Of a DNA stretch of 64,000 bases, positions 51,032-59,670 are shown in pieces. A model generated the notes under the pieces. It searched no databases and was not told where the DNA came from. It saw only the letters and a program-made list of their open reading frames with translations. Where the stretch lies: the NCBI RefSeq assembly GCF_014212055.1, contig NZ_JACJVO010000009.1, positions 513,487 to 577,486 on the forward strand, given 5' to 3'. The stretch comes from Cohnella zeiphila. GTDB lineage: Bacteria; Bacillota; Bacilli; Paenibacillales; Paenibacillaceae. Both the position numbers and the translations under genes were made by a program. Each line of letters starts with the position of its first letter. The stretch's first letter is position 1.

Positions 51032-51499
51032 ATGGCTTTTCACATCGTGCTGGTCGAACCGGAAATTCCCGCGAATACGGGCAATATCGCCCGCACCTGC
51101 GCGGCAACGGGCGCGCATCTCCACTTGGTGAGGCCGCTCGGCTTCTCCACCGACGACCGGGAGCTGAAGCGCGCCGGGTTGGATTATTGGTACGCGGTGA
51201 CGATTCATTATTATGATTCATTCGAGGAAGTATTGGGTAAATACCCGGAGGCGCGGTTCTTCTACGCAAGCACCCGGGTAAGCAAGCGGTACAGCGATTT
51301 CGCTTTTCGGGACGGAGATTTCTTCGTCTTCGGCAAAGAGACGAAAGGGCTGCCGCAGGAGCTGTTGGACGCCAATCCCGACACCGGGATGCGAATGCCG
51401 ATGACCGATAAGGTTCGCTCGCTCAATCTGGCGAACTCGGTCGCCATCATCGTGTATGAGGCGCTGAGACAGAACGATTTCCCGGGGTTGGAGGGCTGA
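51032..51499 (+). CDS. trmL: tRNA (cytidine(34)-2'-O)-methyltransferase, SPOUT family
   Basis: 155 residues from ATG 51032 (CAAGGAGG upstream). SPOUT/TrmL signatures: IVLVEPEIPANTGNIARTCAATGAHLHLV, GLDYWYAV, FVFGKETKGLPQELL and MPMTDKVRSLNLANSVAIIVYEALRQ (the trefoil-knot SAM site). Methylates the ribose at position 34 of certain tRNA-Leu. Length normal for the family. Confidence 0.95.
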   Translation: MAFHIVLVEPEIPANTGNIARTCAATGAHLHLVRPLGFSTDDRELKRAGLDYWYAVTIHYYDSFEEVLGKYPEARFFYASTRVSKRYSDFAFRDGDFFVFGKETKGLPQELLDANPDTGMRMPMTDKVRSLNLANSVAIIVYEALRQNDFPGLEG

Positions 51500-51679
51500 A
51501 GCCGAGCCAACCTCGTTTTTTGGCAAACAATCGCAAAATCTGTCGAATTTTTGTACGATTTTAAGCAAAATTCGTCGAAAGAAGGAATCAAAAGGGGTAC
51601 TAGCGAAAAAGTAGACAAGGTAACGTTTACAGACGGCTATCCCTTAGATATTACCGGGAACGAATGGGAGGAACTGGCA

Positions 51680-51925
51680 TTGAAACCTGCTGGCGTGGTT
51701 CGAAAAGTGGATCAGCTCGGCCGTATCGTCTTGCCGAAATCGCTGCGCAAGAGATACCAGATGAATGAGGGAGATCCTGTCGAAATTTTGGTGCAGGGCG
51801 ATCATATCATTTTGGAGCGTTATCGGCCCCGCTGCGTCTTCTGCTCTTCGATGGAGAACGTAGGCGAATTCAAGGATCGTTACGTTTGCGCAACTTGCAT
51901 GAACGAGATGCATGGCATGATGTAA
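51680..51925 (+). CDS. AbrB/SpoVT-domain regulator with C-terminal zinc ribbon
   Basis: 81 residues from TTG 51680 (GGGAGGA upstream); the frame is open to 51551, but the family start MKPAGVVRKVDQLGRIVLPKS favours this TTG. Swapped-hairpin AbrB domain at 1-48 (GRIVLPKSLRKRYQMNEGDPVEILVQGDHIILER), then CVFC (Cys52/Cys55) and CATC (Cys70/Cys73), a zinc-ribbon-like tail. It is an AbrB-family transition-state regulator paralogue; targets unknown. Confidence 0.88.
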   Translation: MKPAGVVRKVDQLGRIVLPKSLRKRYQMNEGDPVEILVQGDHIILERYRPRCVFCSSMENVGEFKDRYVCATCMNEMHGMM

Positions 51926-51963
51926 CGACCGGCCGGAATTCGGGCAGTCGGCCCAAACGACAA

Positions 51964-52021
51964 AAAGGCACCGGACGATACGCATGACGCTGAGCGTCGG
52001 CGATATCGATCCGGTGCTTTC
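51964..52021 (+). terminator. Terminator of the AbrB-like gene, probably bidirectional
   Basis: AAGGCACCGG pairs with CCGGTGCTTT across a 40-base insert, followed by TTTC. It also serves the 36-residue protein gene on the opposite strand. Confidence 0.6.
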
Positions 52022-52032
52022 TTGTGCGGAGA

Positions 52033-52143
52033 TTACATTCCTTTGGTCTTGTCGTCCTGATAAGCAGCGGTCAGAATCGCGGTCAGGATCATGGCGAATA
52101 CCAGAATGACAATCCAAAATTTATCGCTCATTCCCAGTAACAT
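52033..52143 (-). CDS. 36-residue single-helix membrane protein
   Basis: ATG 52143 with GGAGGTGTGGG upstream on the minus strand, stop TAA at 52033. The protein begins MLLGMSDKFWIVILVFAM, has one hydrophobic helix (about 9-28) and ends in an acidic/basic tail AAYQDDKTKGM. RBS quality, amino-acid composition and the open frame support a real gene. Small single-helix proteins of this kind are common in spore formers, but I do not recognise this one. Confidence 0.72.
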   Translation of the reverse strand: MLLGMSDKFWIVILVFAMILTAILTAAYQDDKTKGM

Positions 52144-52282
52144 TTCCCACACCTCCACTTAACTTCCTATATTATAACCAACCCCGCCCAAAAAGAAAAC
52201 GCAAAATGTTGCGACGGCGCCGCATAGAATGGTAACGGAAACGCGATCGTTTTTCGGCCCTGGCCGAACGGGAGGGACGCCG

Positions 52283-53461
52283 ATGGGAGAGTTGATCAAC
52301 TGGATGGGCGGCTGGCCGCGGGAAGGGTTGATGGCGCAGACGGAATGGGAAGAGCGGGTGGCGGAGGCGTCGGAACGCGACAGAGAGCCGGACGCGGGTA
52401 AGACGGAACGGCACATACGCGCGGCGACGACGCAAAGCCGGCTGGGCGAGCATATGGCCGCGGCCGGTTGGCTGAGGGACGGCGCGGCCGATTCGGGCGG
52501 CTTCGCGGTGACGGCCGGCGCGGACGCGGCGATCGAGCGGGTGGCGAGAGGTTGGCTGCGGCCGGGGGATGCCGTGCTGACGGAGAACCCGACGGGCCGA
52601 AGCGCCCTCCGCCTGATCCGCAAAGCCGGGGCGAATCCGTACCCGGTGCGGAGCGACGAGGCGGGCATGCTGCCGGACGACTTGTCGGAAGCGCTGGCCC
52701 GCTTGCGGCCCCGTCTCGTCTATGCGGCCCCGGCCGGCACCGATCCGCAAGGCCGGACGTGGAGCAGCGAGCGGCGGGAAGCGCTGCTAGCGAGCTGCCG
52801 GGAAGCCGGCGTGGCGGTGCTGCTGGATGAACGCCAAGGGATGCTGAACTTCGATGCAACGAAGGGGACGGAAGCCGTCTCGCGCGAAAGGAACGATGCG
52901 GGAGGAACGGTGTTTACGGTCGGGGAACTTCCGCCGGGCACGATCGCCGGAACGAGGCTCGGCTGGCTAGCGGCGTCGGGCGACGCGAAGTCGACGCGAG
53001 CCGTGCTGGCAGGAGCGCATGCGGATGCGGCCGAGGGCACCGAGGCGCCTTCCCCGGCGCTGACGCCGTCCGAGGCGGAACAGCGCGCCCTGCTGGCGCT
53101 GATGGAAGAGCGCGGGGCGGAGCCGCTCGTCGAGATGATGCGATTCGTCTGCCAGGCGAGAATCGGTCTGCTCTGCGAGCTTCTCGGGAATTCGCGATTG
53201 CCCGGGCTAAATTGGCGGGAGCCGGAAGCCGGCATGCATCTGTGGCTGAGCCTGCCGGAGGGACTCGACGGGGACGCGCTGCTTCGGGCGGCATGGCGGG
53301 AGGGGCTGTTGTTCCAGCCGGGCGGCGATTTCTATGCGACCGAACCGAACCGCTTCCGCATTCGGATGACCGTCGTCCATTCGGAAGAACGGGAGATTCG
53401 CATGGGCGTTCATCGTCTCGGAGAAGCGATGGCCGGGTTTCTCGGCCGTTCGGCAAGGTAA
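52283..53461 (+). CDS. Aminotransferase-fold protein lacking the PLP lysine
   Basis: 392 residues from ATG 52283 (GGGAGGGA upstream). The sequence follows the fold-type I/MocR aminotransferase plan: AVLTENPTGRSALRLIRKAG, LVYAAPAGTDPQGRTWSSERR, AVLLDERQGMLNFD, and the C-terminal FRIRMTVVHSEEREIRMGVHRL. But the GSFSKxLxPGLRLGW motif reads FTVGELPPGTIAGTRLGWLA: the Schiff-base Lys is replaced by Pro, the contact Asn is not seen and the Tyr after the Asp is changed to Gln. It is therefore probably a catalytically dead PLP-fold protein or binds PLP differently. Confidence 0.72.
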   Translation: MGELINWMGGWPREGLMAQTEWEERVAEASERDREPDAGKTERHIRAATTQSRLGEHMAAAGWLRDGAADSGGFAVTAGADAAIERVARGWLRPGDAVLTENPTGRSALRLIRKAGANPYPVRSDEAGMLPDDLSEALARLRPRLVYAAPAGTDPQGRTWSSERREALLASCREAGVAVLLDERQGMLNFDATKGTEAVSRERNDAGGTVFTVGELPPGTIAGTRLGWLAASGDAKSTRAVLAGAHADAAEGTEAPSPALTPSEAEQRALLALMEERGAEPLVEMMRFVCQARIGLLCELLGNSRLPGLNWREPEAGMHLWLSLPEGLDGDALLRAAWREGLLFQPGGDFYATEPNRFRIRMTVVHSEEREIRMGVHRLGEAMAGFLGRSAR

Positions 53462-53478
53462 GGGCTTGCCGATCCTTT

Positions 53479-53784
53479 TTAATAAGGAGAACCGATGGCA
53501 TAGAGAACGCCGTTCCGGTTCTCCACATTCCTTCGCATCAGACGTTCGTCGGCCATGTTGAGACAGCTGCCGTCGTTCTCGTCGAACGTCCAGAAGTGAA
53601 GCGGGCAAAAAAACATGCCGTCGATCTTGCGGACGTCCCCGCCCGCATGCGGGCAAATCGCCATCAGCAAGCCGTATCCTTTTTCCCCTTTACGGACAAG
53701 CCAGTAGGGCGTGCCGTCCACTTCCACTTCCGCCGGCAGCTTGGCGTATTCATCCGCCGGACCGATAAGATGATCTTCGCTCAT
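53479..53784 (-). CDS. Rieske [2Fe-2S] domain protein
   Basis: 101 residues from ATG 53784 (AAGGGAG upstream); an ATG at 53820 overlaps the stop of the preceding gene (ATGA) and would add 12 residues. Cluster ligands Cys44/His46 in AICPHAGG and Cys60/His63 in CPLHFWTFD. No oxygenase or cytochrome domain, so it is a free-standing ferredoxin-like or nitrite-reductase-small-subunit-like Rieske protein. Likely co-transcribed with the nuclease-like gene. Redox partner not known. Confidence 0.85.
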   Translation of the reverse strand: MSEDHLIGPADEYAKLPAEVEVDGTPYWLVRKGEKGYGLLMAICPHAGGDVRKIDGMFFCPLHFWTFDENDGSCLNMADERLMRRNVENRNGVLYAIGSPY

Positions 53785-53816
53785 GTCGATGAGTTCTCCC
53801 TTCGGATGACGGATCG

Positions 53817-54737
53817 TCATTTTCGTTCGGCCGCCGCCCCGGTCTCCGCCGCCGCAGACCCGGAAGCCCGTGCGGCCAGCCAATCGGCGGCCCATTCGAA
53901 TTTGGCTGCCCATACCGACGCGACTTCGCCGAACTCGCGCAGCGCCGCCTCTCCTTCGCGGGTCAGCTCGTAGACGCCCCGCCCCCGCTTGCGGAACCAG
54001 CTGTAATGGTTGTCGCGCAGAACCGAACCCGGATTCGGGCAGCCGGTGAGCGCCCGAATGTCCCGCGGCGCGAGCGCCCCGCGGCAAGCGAGCGCGAGCG
54101 CGCACTGGATCGCCCGCTCGCGATAGGCGGTTACCAGCTTGCGCCGCAGGCTGCCGCCGACGTTGTAATCGCCGCTTCGCCCGGCGAATTCCTTCAGCAG
54201 CGGCTTCGCGCCCGCCCGCTTGCGCCCGCCCGCCGAAGCGGCGTACCCGGCGGCGAACGCCTCCTCGGCGACGCGAACGGCCGCTTCCGCTCCGGCCTCG
54301 CCCGCTGCGGCCGAGGCGCCGGCGCGGGCGCTTCCCGGGCCGCCGCGCAGCGCGTAAGCTCTGGCCCCGGGCCCGGGCTCGCGCCACACTTCAATGACCG
54401 GCTCCTTCGTCTTGAAGAAGGTGACGGTCATAAAGCCCAGGCCGAGCCGGCCGCACAGCGCCGACAGCTCCGCGAAGCGCTGGTTGTGCGCTCCTTTCTT
54501 CGTGCGGTTGCGCTCGACCGCCAGCCAGACGTCCGCGCCGGTCCGCTGCCGATCCACGCCCTGCAGAAGGAGCGGAAGCGTAAACGTCTTTTTCATCTCG
54601 ACGATAACCGGCTCGTCCTCTCCGGGGCGTACCGCCACCAGGTCGCAGCCGCGCACCTCCGCTTTGACTTCGTAGCCCCGATTCGCGAAGAAGGCTTTAA
54701 CGGGCGGGTACAGATCGGTCTCCAGCTTGACGGCCAC
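53817..54737 (-). CDS. PD-(D/E)XK nuclease-like protein, DUF2161 family
   Basis: 306 residues. N-terminal nuclease-like core: ETDLYPPVKAFFANRGYEVKAEVRGCDLVAVRPG, VIVEMKKTFTLPLLLQGVDRQ (E-X-K), DVWLAVER; matches what I know as DUF2161. C-terminal half has a winged-helix-like segment (CALALACRGALAPRDIRALTGCP, WFRKRGRGVYELTREGEAALREFG). Long Ala/Gly-rich linker between the two. The Rieske gene follows directly. Biological target unknown. Confidence 0.85.
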   Translation of the reverse strand: MAVKLETDLYPPVKAFFANRGYEVKAEVRGCDLVAVRPGEDEPVIVEMKKTFTLPLLLQGVDRQRTGADVWLAVERNRTKKGAHNQRFAELSALCGRLGLGFMTVTFFKTKEPVIEVWREPGPGARAYALRGGPGSARAGASAAAGEAGAEAAVRVAEEAFAAGYAASAGGRKRAGAKPLLKEFAGRSGDYNVGGSLRRKLVTAYRERAIQCALALACRGALAPRDIRALTGCPNPGSVLRDNHYSWFRKRGRGVYELTREGEAALREFGEVASVWAAKFEWAADWLAARASGSAAAETGAAAERK

Positions 54738-54955
54738 GCTGATTCCTCCATTTTATACCAATCGCATTCTGCGTTACTCTATCTGAATTATATCTCATGT
54801 TAAGCTTTTTTCGTAAGCGTGGCGCGGTTTTTCCGCCCGCCGGGACAACTTGTGCCGTTTTCATCGCCTTTTCGGAGCAATTTCGTCCCTTCTATCGCAT
54901 AGTTATGTAATACGTTTCGCAAGCGGGAATGGACTAGGTGAGGGAGGTAGCGGCA

Positions 54956-56851
54956 ATGGATCTATTCAGACGTCTCGCGGAGCATCGGACCGAGAGTGAA
55001 AAGCTGACATGGTCTGGAACTTTTCGGGATTACATCGACTTGCTGCGCCGCGATCCGGCTCCGGCGATGACAGCTCACGCCAGGGTATACGATATGATCG
55101 TATCGCACGGTGTAGAGGAGGCGGGCGGCCACCGAAGATACAAATTTTTCGAGAAAGAGATTTACGGGCTGGACCGCACGATGGAGAAGCTCGTGGAAGA
55201 ATACTTCCATTCCGCGGCGCGCCGGCTGGACGTTCGCAAACGGATCCTGCTGCTGATGGGACCCGTGAGCGGCGGCAAATCGACGATCGTGACCATGCTC
55301 AAGCGGGGGCTGGAGCAGTATGCGCGGACATACAGGGGAGCGGTCTATGCGATCAAAGGCTGCCCGATGCACGAGGATCCGCTGCACCTCGTTCCGAACG
55401 AGCTTCGATCCGAGTTCGAGAAGGAGCTCGGCGTCCGCATCGAAGGCAACCTGTGCCCTTCCTGCCAGATGAGGCTGCGGACCGAATTCGGCGGGGATAT
55501 CGAGAGCGTGCCGGTGGAGCGCGTATTCCTGTCGGAAGAGAACCGCATCGGCATCGGGACCTTCAGCCCGTCCGATCCGAAGTCGCAGGATATCGCCGAC
55601 TTGACGGGGAGCATCGACTTCTCGACGATCACCGAATACGGCTCCGAATCCGACCCGCGCGCGTATCGGTTCGACGGCGAGCTGAACAAGGCCAATCGCG
55701 GCCTCATGGAGTTCCAGGAAATGCTCAAGTGCGACGAGAAGTTCCTCTGGAATCTGCTGTCGCTGACCCAGGAAGGCAACTTCAAGGCCGGCCGCTTCGC
55801 GCTCATCAGCGCCGACGAGCTGATCGTCGCCCATACGAACGAGTCGGAGTATCGCGCGTTCATCTCCAACAAGAAGAACGAAGCGCTTCAGTCGCGCATG
55901 ATCGTCATGCCGGTGCCGTACAACTTGCGGGTGAACGACGAGGAGAAGATTTACGCCAAGCTGATCGGCCAGTCGGACATGAGCCACATCCACATCGCTC
56001 CGCATGCGCTGAGAGCCGCCGCCATCTTTTCCATCCTCACGAGGTTGAAAGACTCGAAGAAGCAGGGCATGGACCTGGTCAAAAAGATGAGGCTGTACGA
56101 CGGCGAAGAGGTGGAAGGGTTCAAGGAGGCCGATCTGAAGGAAATTCAGAACGAATATGCGGACGAAGGCATGTCCGGCATCGATCCGCGCTATGTCATC
56201 AACCGTATCTCGAGCGCGCTGATCAAGCACGATCTCCCCTGCATCAATGCGCTAGACGTGCTGCGGGCGCTCAAGGACGGCCTCGACCAGCATCCTTCGA
56301 TTACGAAGGAAGAGAGAGAAAAGTACTTAAACTTCATCTCGGTGGCGAGAAAGGAATACGACAGCCTGGCGAAAAAGGAAGTGCAGAAGGCGTTCGTCTA
56401 CTCGTTCGAGGAATCGGCGCGCACGCTGTTCGAGAATTATCTGGACAACATCGAGGCTTACTGCAACTGGGCGAAAATCCGGGACCCGCTGACCGGGGAA
56501 GAGATGGACCCGGACGAGCGGCTGATGCGGTCCATCGAGGAGCAGATCGGCGTGTCCGAGAACGCGAAGAAAGCGTTCCGCGAGGAAATTCTGATCCGCA
56601 TGTCCGCCTATTCGCGCAAAGGCAAGAAGTTCGAACACAGCACCCACGAGCGGCTGCGCGAGGCGATCGAGAAGAAGCTGTTCGCCGACCTGAAAGACAT
56701 CGTCAAGATCACCACTTCGACCAAGACGCCCGACGAGAACCAACTCAAGCGCATCAACGAGGTGAGCAAGCGCCTGATCGACGAGCACGGCTACTGCCCC
56801 GTCTGCGCCAACGAGCTGCTGCGGTACGTGGGGAGTCTGCTTAACCGGTAA
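54956..56851 (+). CDS. prkA: PrkA-family AAA+ serine protein kinase
   Basis: 631 residues from ATG 54956 (GAGGGAGG upstream), the same length as B. subtilis PrkA. AAA+ domain: Walker A GPVSGGKST, sensor motifs in AIKGCPMHEDPLHLVP and NRGLMEFQEMLKCDEKFLWN; C-terminal PrkA domain from about 395 (YADEGMSGIDPRYVINRISSA onwards). It is required for sporulation control (SigK-dependent events) in Bacillus; it was annotated as a kinase but also acts as a protease-like AAA+ protein. Neither yhbH nor spoVR follows, as they do in other bacteria. Confidence 0.95.
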   Translation: MDLFRRLAEHRTESEKLTWSGTFRDYIDLLRRDPAPAMTAHARVYDMIVSHGVEEAGGHRRYKFFEKEIYGLDRTMEKLVEEYFHSAARRLDVRKRILLLMGPVSGGKSTIVTMLKRGLEQYARTYRGAVYAIKGCPMHEDPLHLVPNELRSEFEKELGVRIEGNLCPSCQMRLRTEFGGDIESVPVERVFLSEENRIGIGTFSPSDPKSQDIADLTGSIDFSTITEYGSESDPRAYRFDGELNKANRGLMEFQEMLKCDEKFLWNLLSLTQEGNFKAGRFALISADELIVAHTNESEYRAFISNKKNEALQSRMIVMPVPYNLRVNDEEKIYAKLIGQSDMSHIHIAPHALRAAAIFSILTRLKDSKKQGMDLVKKMRLYDGEEVEGFKEADLKEIQNEYADEGMSGIDPRYVINRISSALIKHDLPCINALDVLRALKDGLDQHPSITKEEREKYLNFISVARKEYDSLAKKEVQKAFVYSFEESARTLFENYLDNIEAYCNWAKIRDPLTGEEMDPDERLMRSIEEQIGVSENAKKAFREEILIRMSAYSRKGKKFEHSTHERLREAIEKKLFADLKDIVKITTSTKTPDENQLKRINEVSKRLIDEHGYCPVCANELLRYVGSLLNR

Positions 56852-56874
56852 CGGAAGACTGGCCCGTCTACTTC

Positions 56875-56919
56875 AAGGCCGGCGTCGTCCTTCTTCGGAA
56901 GGATGGCGCCGGCTTGTTC
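56875..56919 (+). terminator. Terminator of prkA
   Basis: AAGGCCGGCG... with ...GCGCCGGCTT, a long imperfect stem, followed by GTTCTTTT. Confidence 0.75.
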
Positions 56920-57029
56920 TTTTGGCATGTATTGTTAAGAAATTGTTAAGCGGGGCTTGGTAGACTGAACGTGCTTGTTCAACGAAAAATGACAAAATCA
57001 GACAACGAGAGGGCAACGGGAGGGTTAAG

Positions 57030-58871
57030 GTGAACAGAAAATGGCTGTTAGGCGCGACCATCGGCATAACCTTGCTGGGTTCGGGTTATCCGCTGGCCGC
57101 TCATGCGCAAGCCGCTTCGGCCTCGTACCATGATTTGGATACGGCGTCGAAGTGGGCGCTCGATTCGATCCGGTTCTTGAACGAGCGGGGCATCACCCAG
57201 GGTTACGTTAATCAAAGCTATCAACCGCACAAGCTCGTTACCCGCCAGGAAGTCGCCGCGCTGCTCGCCCGGGCGCTGAAGCTTCCGGCGATTCCGTCGG
57301 GTCTGGCCGGTCCCTCCGACATGAGCCCGGCTTCATGGTCCTACGCCAGCGTTCAAGCCGTAAGGAATCTCGGCTTGATGGGGGATCCGTCGGAGCCGTT
57401 CCGGCCGCTCGAACCGGTGACGAGAGAGGAACTGGTGTCGATCTTCGCGCAGGCGACGGGAGCGCAGGGCAGCGGTCAAACGACGCTCCCGGAGATGGAT
57501 GCCGGCGAGGTGGATCCGGCGAATCGCCAGAAGGTGGAGGCGTCCGTCGAGCTCGGGCTGCTTCAAGGAGACGGAAGCACGCTGGACCTGTCCAAGCCGA
57601 CCGAACGCCAAGAGGTCGCGGTCATCCTGACGCGTCTGATGCAGGCGCTCGGCGGCCCTGCGGACAAGGAAGCGGTTCTGACCGTCGTCGGAACGGACAA
57701 GGTGCGGCTGGGAGCGTTCGAGTATCCCATGACCGACGAATTGAAGAGTCTGCTCGGATCCGCGAACGCGGAGCTGCTGAACGGCGCAACGATCAAAGTG
57801 AAGCTTGGCGACGATTATCGCATCGAGCAGATTGTGGATATGACCATTCCGGCTTCCAAGCACGACCTGGAGCTGGACGGCGGACAGCTTCGTATCGCCG
57901 GCAATCTCAAGATTCTCGGCGACAATCTGACGCTCAAGAATCTTCACGTCGACGGCAGCGTCGTCGTTCAGGGCGACGCCAAATCGTCGCTTGCGTTCGA
58001 GAATGTCGGAATCGGAACGCTCGAGCTGGGAACGGCGGCTCGTCTGACGCTTAGCGGCGATTCGAAGGTCGCGTCCCTCCGCATTCCGGACGAGGCGGTC
58101 GAGGGTACGCAGGTGGTGCTTCAGGATGAAGGCGCCATCGACGATATCGTCGTTCCGGACAAGCTGCTCGTTCCGGCTCTCGTCAAGGACTATGGCGTCA
58201 ATAGGGGCAAGGTTCGGCTGATCAACGGACAGCCGCCCGAACAGCCCGCGACGGGCGGATCGTCTTCGAGCCAGCCCGTAATGCTGTACGCCGTTCCGAT
58301 CGGGACCGTTCAGCCCGTAGGCGGCTCCTACAAGCTGCCCGACCAGGTATCGGTCCGCATGTCCAACGGGACTTCCGTTGACAAGAGCGTCGTTTGGACG
58401 CCGCCGGAAGGCGTCGAGATCCGAAACGGGGAAGTGCGGTTGTCCGCGCCGGCCGTCTACTCTTTCAGCGGCGCGGTCGAAGGCCTTTCTGCTGCGGCGG
58501 AGCTGAAGATCGACGTCCGATTCCCGCTGAAGCTGAGCTTAAGCCCGGCCTATCAGACGGTGAGCGCGGTTGCCGGACAGACGGCGACTTTCGCCTTCTC
58601 GGCGGCGCCGGATACCGATCTTACGGCGTCCGTCTCCGATGTCGCTTACCAGCTGCAATGGTTTGACGGAAGCGGCGTCAATCGCACGTCCGAGGTTCAA
58701 CTGTCGGATGTCGGCAGCATGCATGCATCCAGAACCGGAAGCTACTGGATTTTAAGTTATACAGGGAGCCATGCCGTCGCCGCTCCGGAGACGTTATCCG
58801 TCGGAGTCGCATTCGACGAGGCGGGTACGTATACGGCCCAAGTGACGGCAATCCAATATAATCCTCAATAG
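57030..58871 (+). CDS. SLH-domain surface protein
   Basis: 613 residues, GTG start with GGGAGGG. Signal peptide at 1-28 (GATIGITLLGSGYPLAAHAQA). Three S-layer homology motifs between about 33 and 215 (SIRFLNERGITQGY, TRQEVAALLARALKLP; LGLMGDPSEPFRPLEPVTREELVSIFAQA; VELGLLQGDGSTLDLSKPTERQEVAVIL), binding the pyruvylated cell-wall polymer. After residue 230: a beta-rich region with a stacked-strand pattern (LELDGGQLRIAGNLKILGDN, LKNLHVDGSVVVQG) and an Ig-like C-terminus (SLSPAYQTVSAVAGQTATFAFS). Followed after 19 bases by a small secreted protein gene. Confidence 0.9.
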   Translation: MNRKWLLGATIGITLLGSGYPLAAHAQAASASYHDLDTASKWALDSIRFLNERGITQGYVNQSYQPHKLVTRQEVAALLARALKLPAIPSGLAGPSDMSPASWSYASVQAVRNLGLMGDPSEPFRPLEPVTREELVSIFAQATGAQGSGQTTLPEMDAGEVDPANRQKVEASVELGLLQGDGSTLDLSKPTERQEVAVILTRLMQALGGPADKEAVLTVVGTDKVRLGAFEYPMTDELKSLLGSANAELLNGATIKVKLGDDYRIEQIVDMTIPASKHDLELDGGQLRIAGNLKILGDNLTLKNLHVDGSVVVQGDAKSSLAFENVGIGTLELGTAARLTLSGDSKVASLRIPDEAVEGTQVVLQDEGAIDDIVVPDKLLVPALVKDYGVNRGKVRLINGQPPEQPATGGSSSSQPVMLYAVPIGTVQPVGGSYKLPDQVSVRMSNGTSVDKSVVWTPPEGVEIRNGEVRLSAPAVYSFSGAVEGLSAAAELKIDVRFPLKLSLSPAYQTVSAVAGQTATFAFSAAPDTDLTASVSDVAYQLQWFDGSGVNRTSEVQLSDVGSMHASRTGSYWILSYTGSHAVAAPETLSVGVAFDEAGTYTAQVTAIQYNPQ

Positions 58872-58890
58872 AAAAAGGAGAGTTCGCACC

Positions 58891-59397
58891 ATGAGAGTAC
58901 CCAAGTTCGCCAAAGTCCTGCTTTTGTCCACCGCCATCCTTACGGCAGCCGCGCCCGCTTACGCCGAACGGAATATCACCCCCTTGTCGAATACGCTGAC
59001 CGCCACGTTTAACGTGACGTCCAATTTCACGCTGCAATGGACCGATGGCGTAGGCGTGCTGCCGAGCGCGGAGCTCCCGGAGATTACGGCCGGCACCGGC
59101 GAGGTTAAGGACCTAAACATGAAGGCCACCGTCTCCCGTCCATATGATTATCAAGTGCTCTTCGTGATCTCGCGGACCGACGGCACGGCTATTAGCGAAA
59201 CCGATGCCGTGCTTGAAGATGATTCCGTGACTCCGGCAGACGAGATCGACGGCAATATCAGCGGTTTGGACAACAAACTGCATATTTACTCCAGGGGGCG
59301 GTCGATCACCGATACGGATGATTTGCATTTCGGCGTTAAATTCCTAACGGCGGGGCAGTACAAAATCGAAGCCTTTGCCGTTGAAGAGCCTATGTGA
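58891..59397 (+). CDS. Small secreted protein paired with the SLH protein
   Basis: 168 residues. Clear signal peptide (PKFAKVLLLSTAILTAAAPAYA, cleavage after AYA), then a beta-rich domain with Thr/Asp-rich strands (NTLTATFNVTSNFTLQWTDG, ATVSRPYDYQVLFVISRT) and no cysteine. I do not recognise a family. RBS AAAGGAGAG. The 19-base gap to the SLH gene indicates one operon, so the two may assemble at the cell surface. Confidence 0.8.
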   Translation: MRVPKFAKVLLLSTAILTAAAPAYAERNITPLSNTLTATFNVTSNFTLQWTDGVGVLPSAELPEITAGTGEVKDLNMKATVSRPYDYQVLFVISRTDGTAISETDAVLEDDSVTPADEIDGNISGLDNKLHIYSRGRSITDTDDLHFGVKFLTAGQYKIEAFAVEEPM

Positions 59398-59430
59398 TCC
59401 AATTGGCGAAGCAGACAGGTTAACCGTGAG

Positions 59431-59478
59431 CTCCTCTTATCGCAGACAGGGAATCCTGCTGCCGTAAGGGGAGTTTTT
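59431..59478 (+). terminator. Terminator of the SLH operon
   Basis: CTCCTCTTA (59431-59439) with TAAGGGGAG (59465-59473), supported by an inner GCAG/CTGC pairing, and TTTTT. Confidence 0.78.
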
Positions 59479-59670
59479 GCTTATTCCTGAAACGACTCTA
59501 ATGACTGTTAAAGCGTTTTCAGCGTATAATATGGAGATGGCCGTATATTCCGTTTGTGTTCTCCGGAAAGAAAGGCAAGCGGACTTTTCTTTCGTTCCTG
59601 GATTGTTTGCGTTTGCAAAGAACCGTAAATCCTTATATTCTGTAAGTAAAAGTAAATGTGGAGGTAAGAT

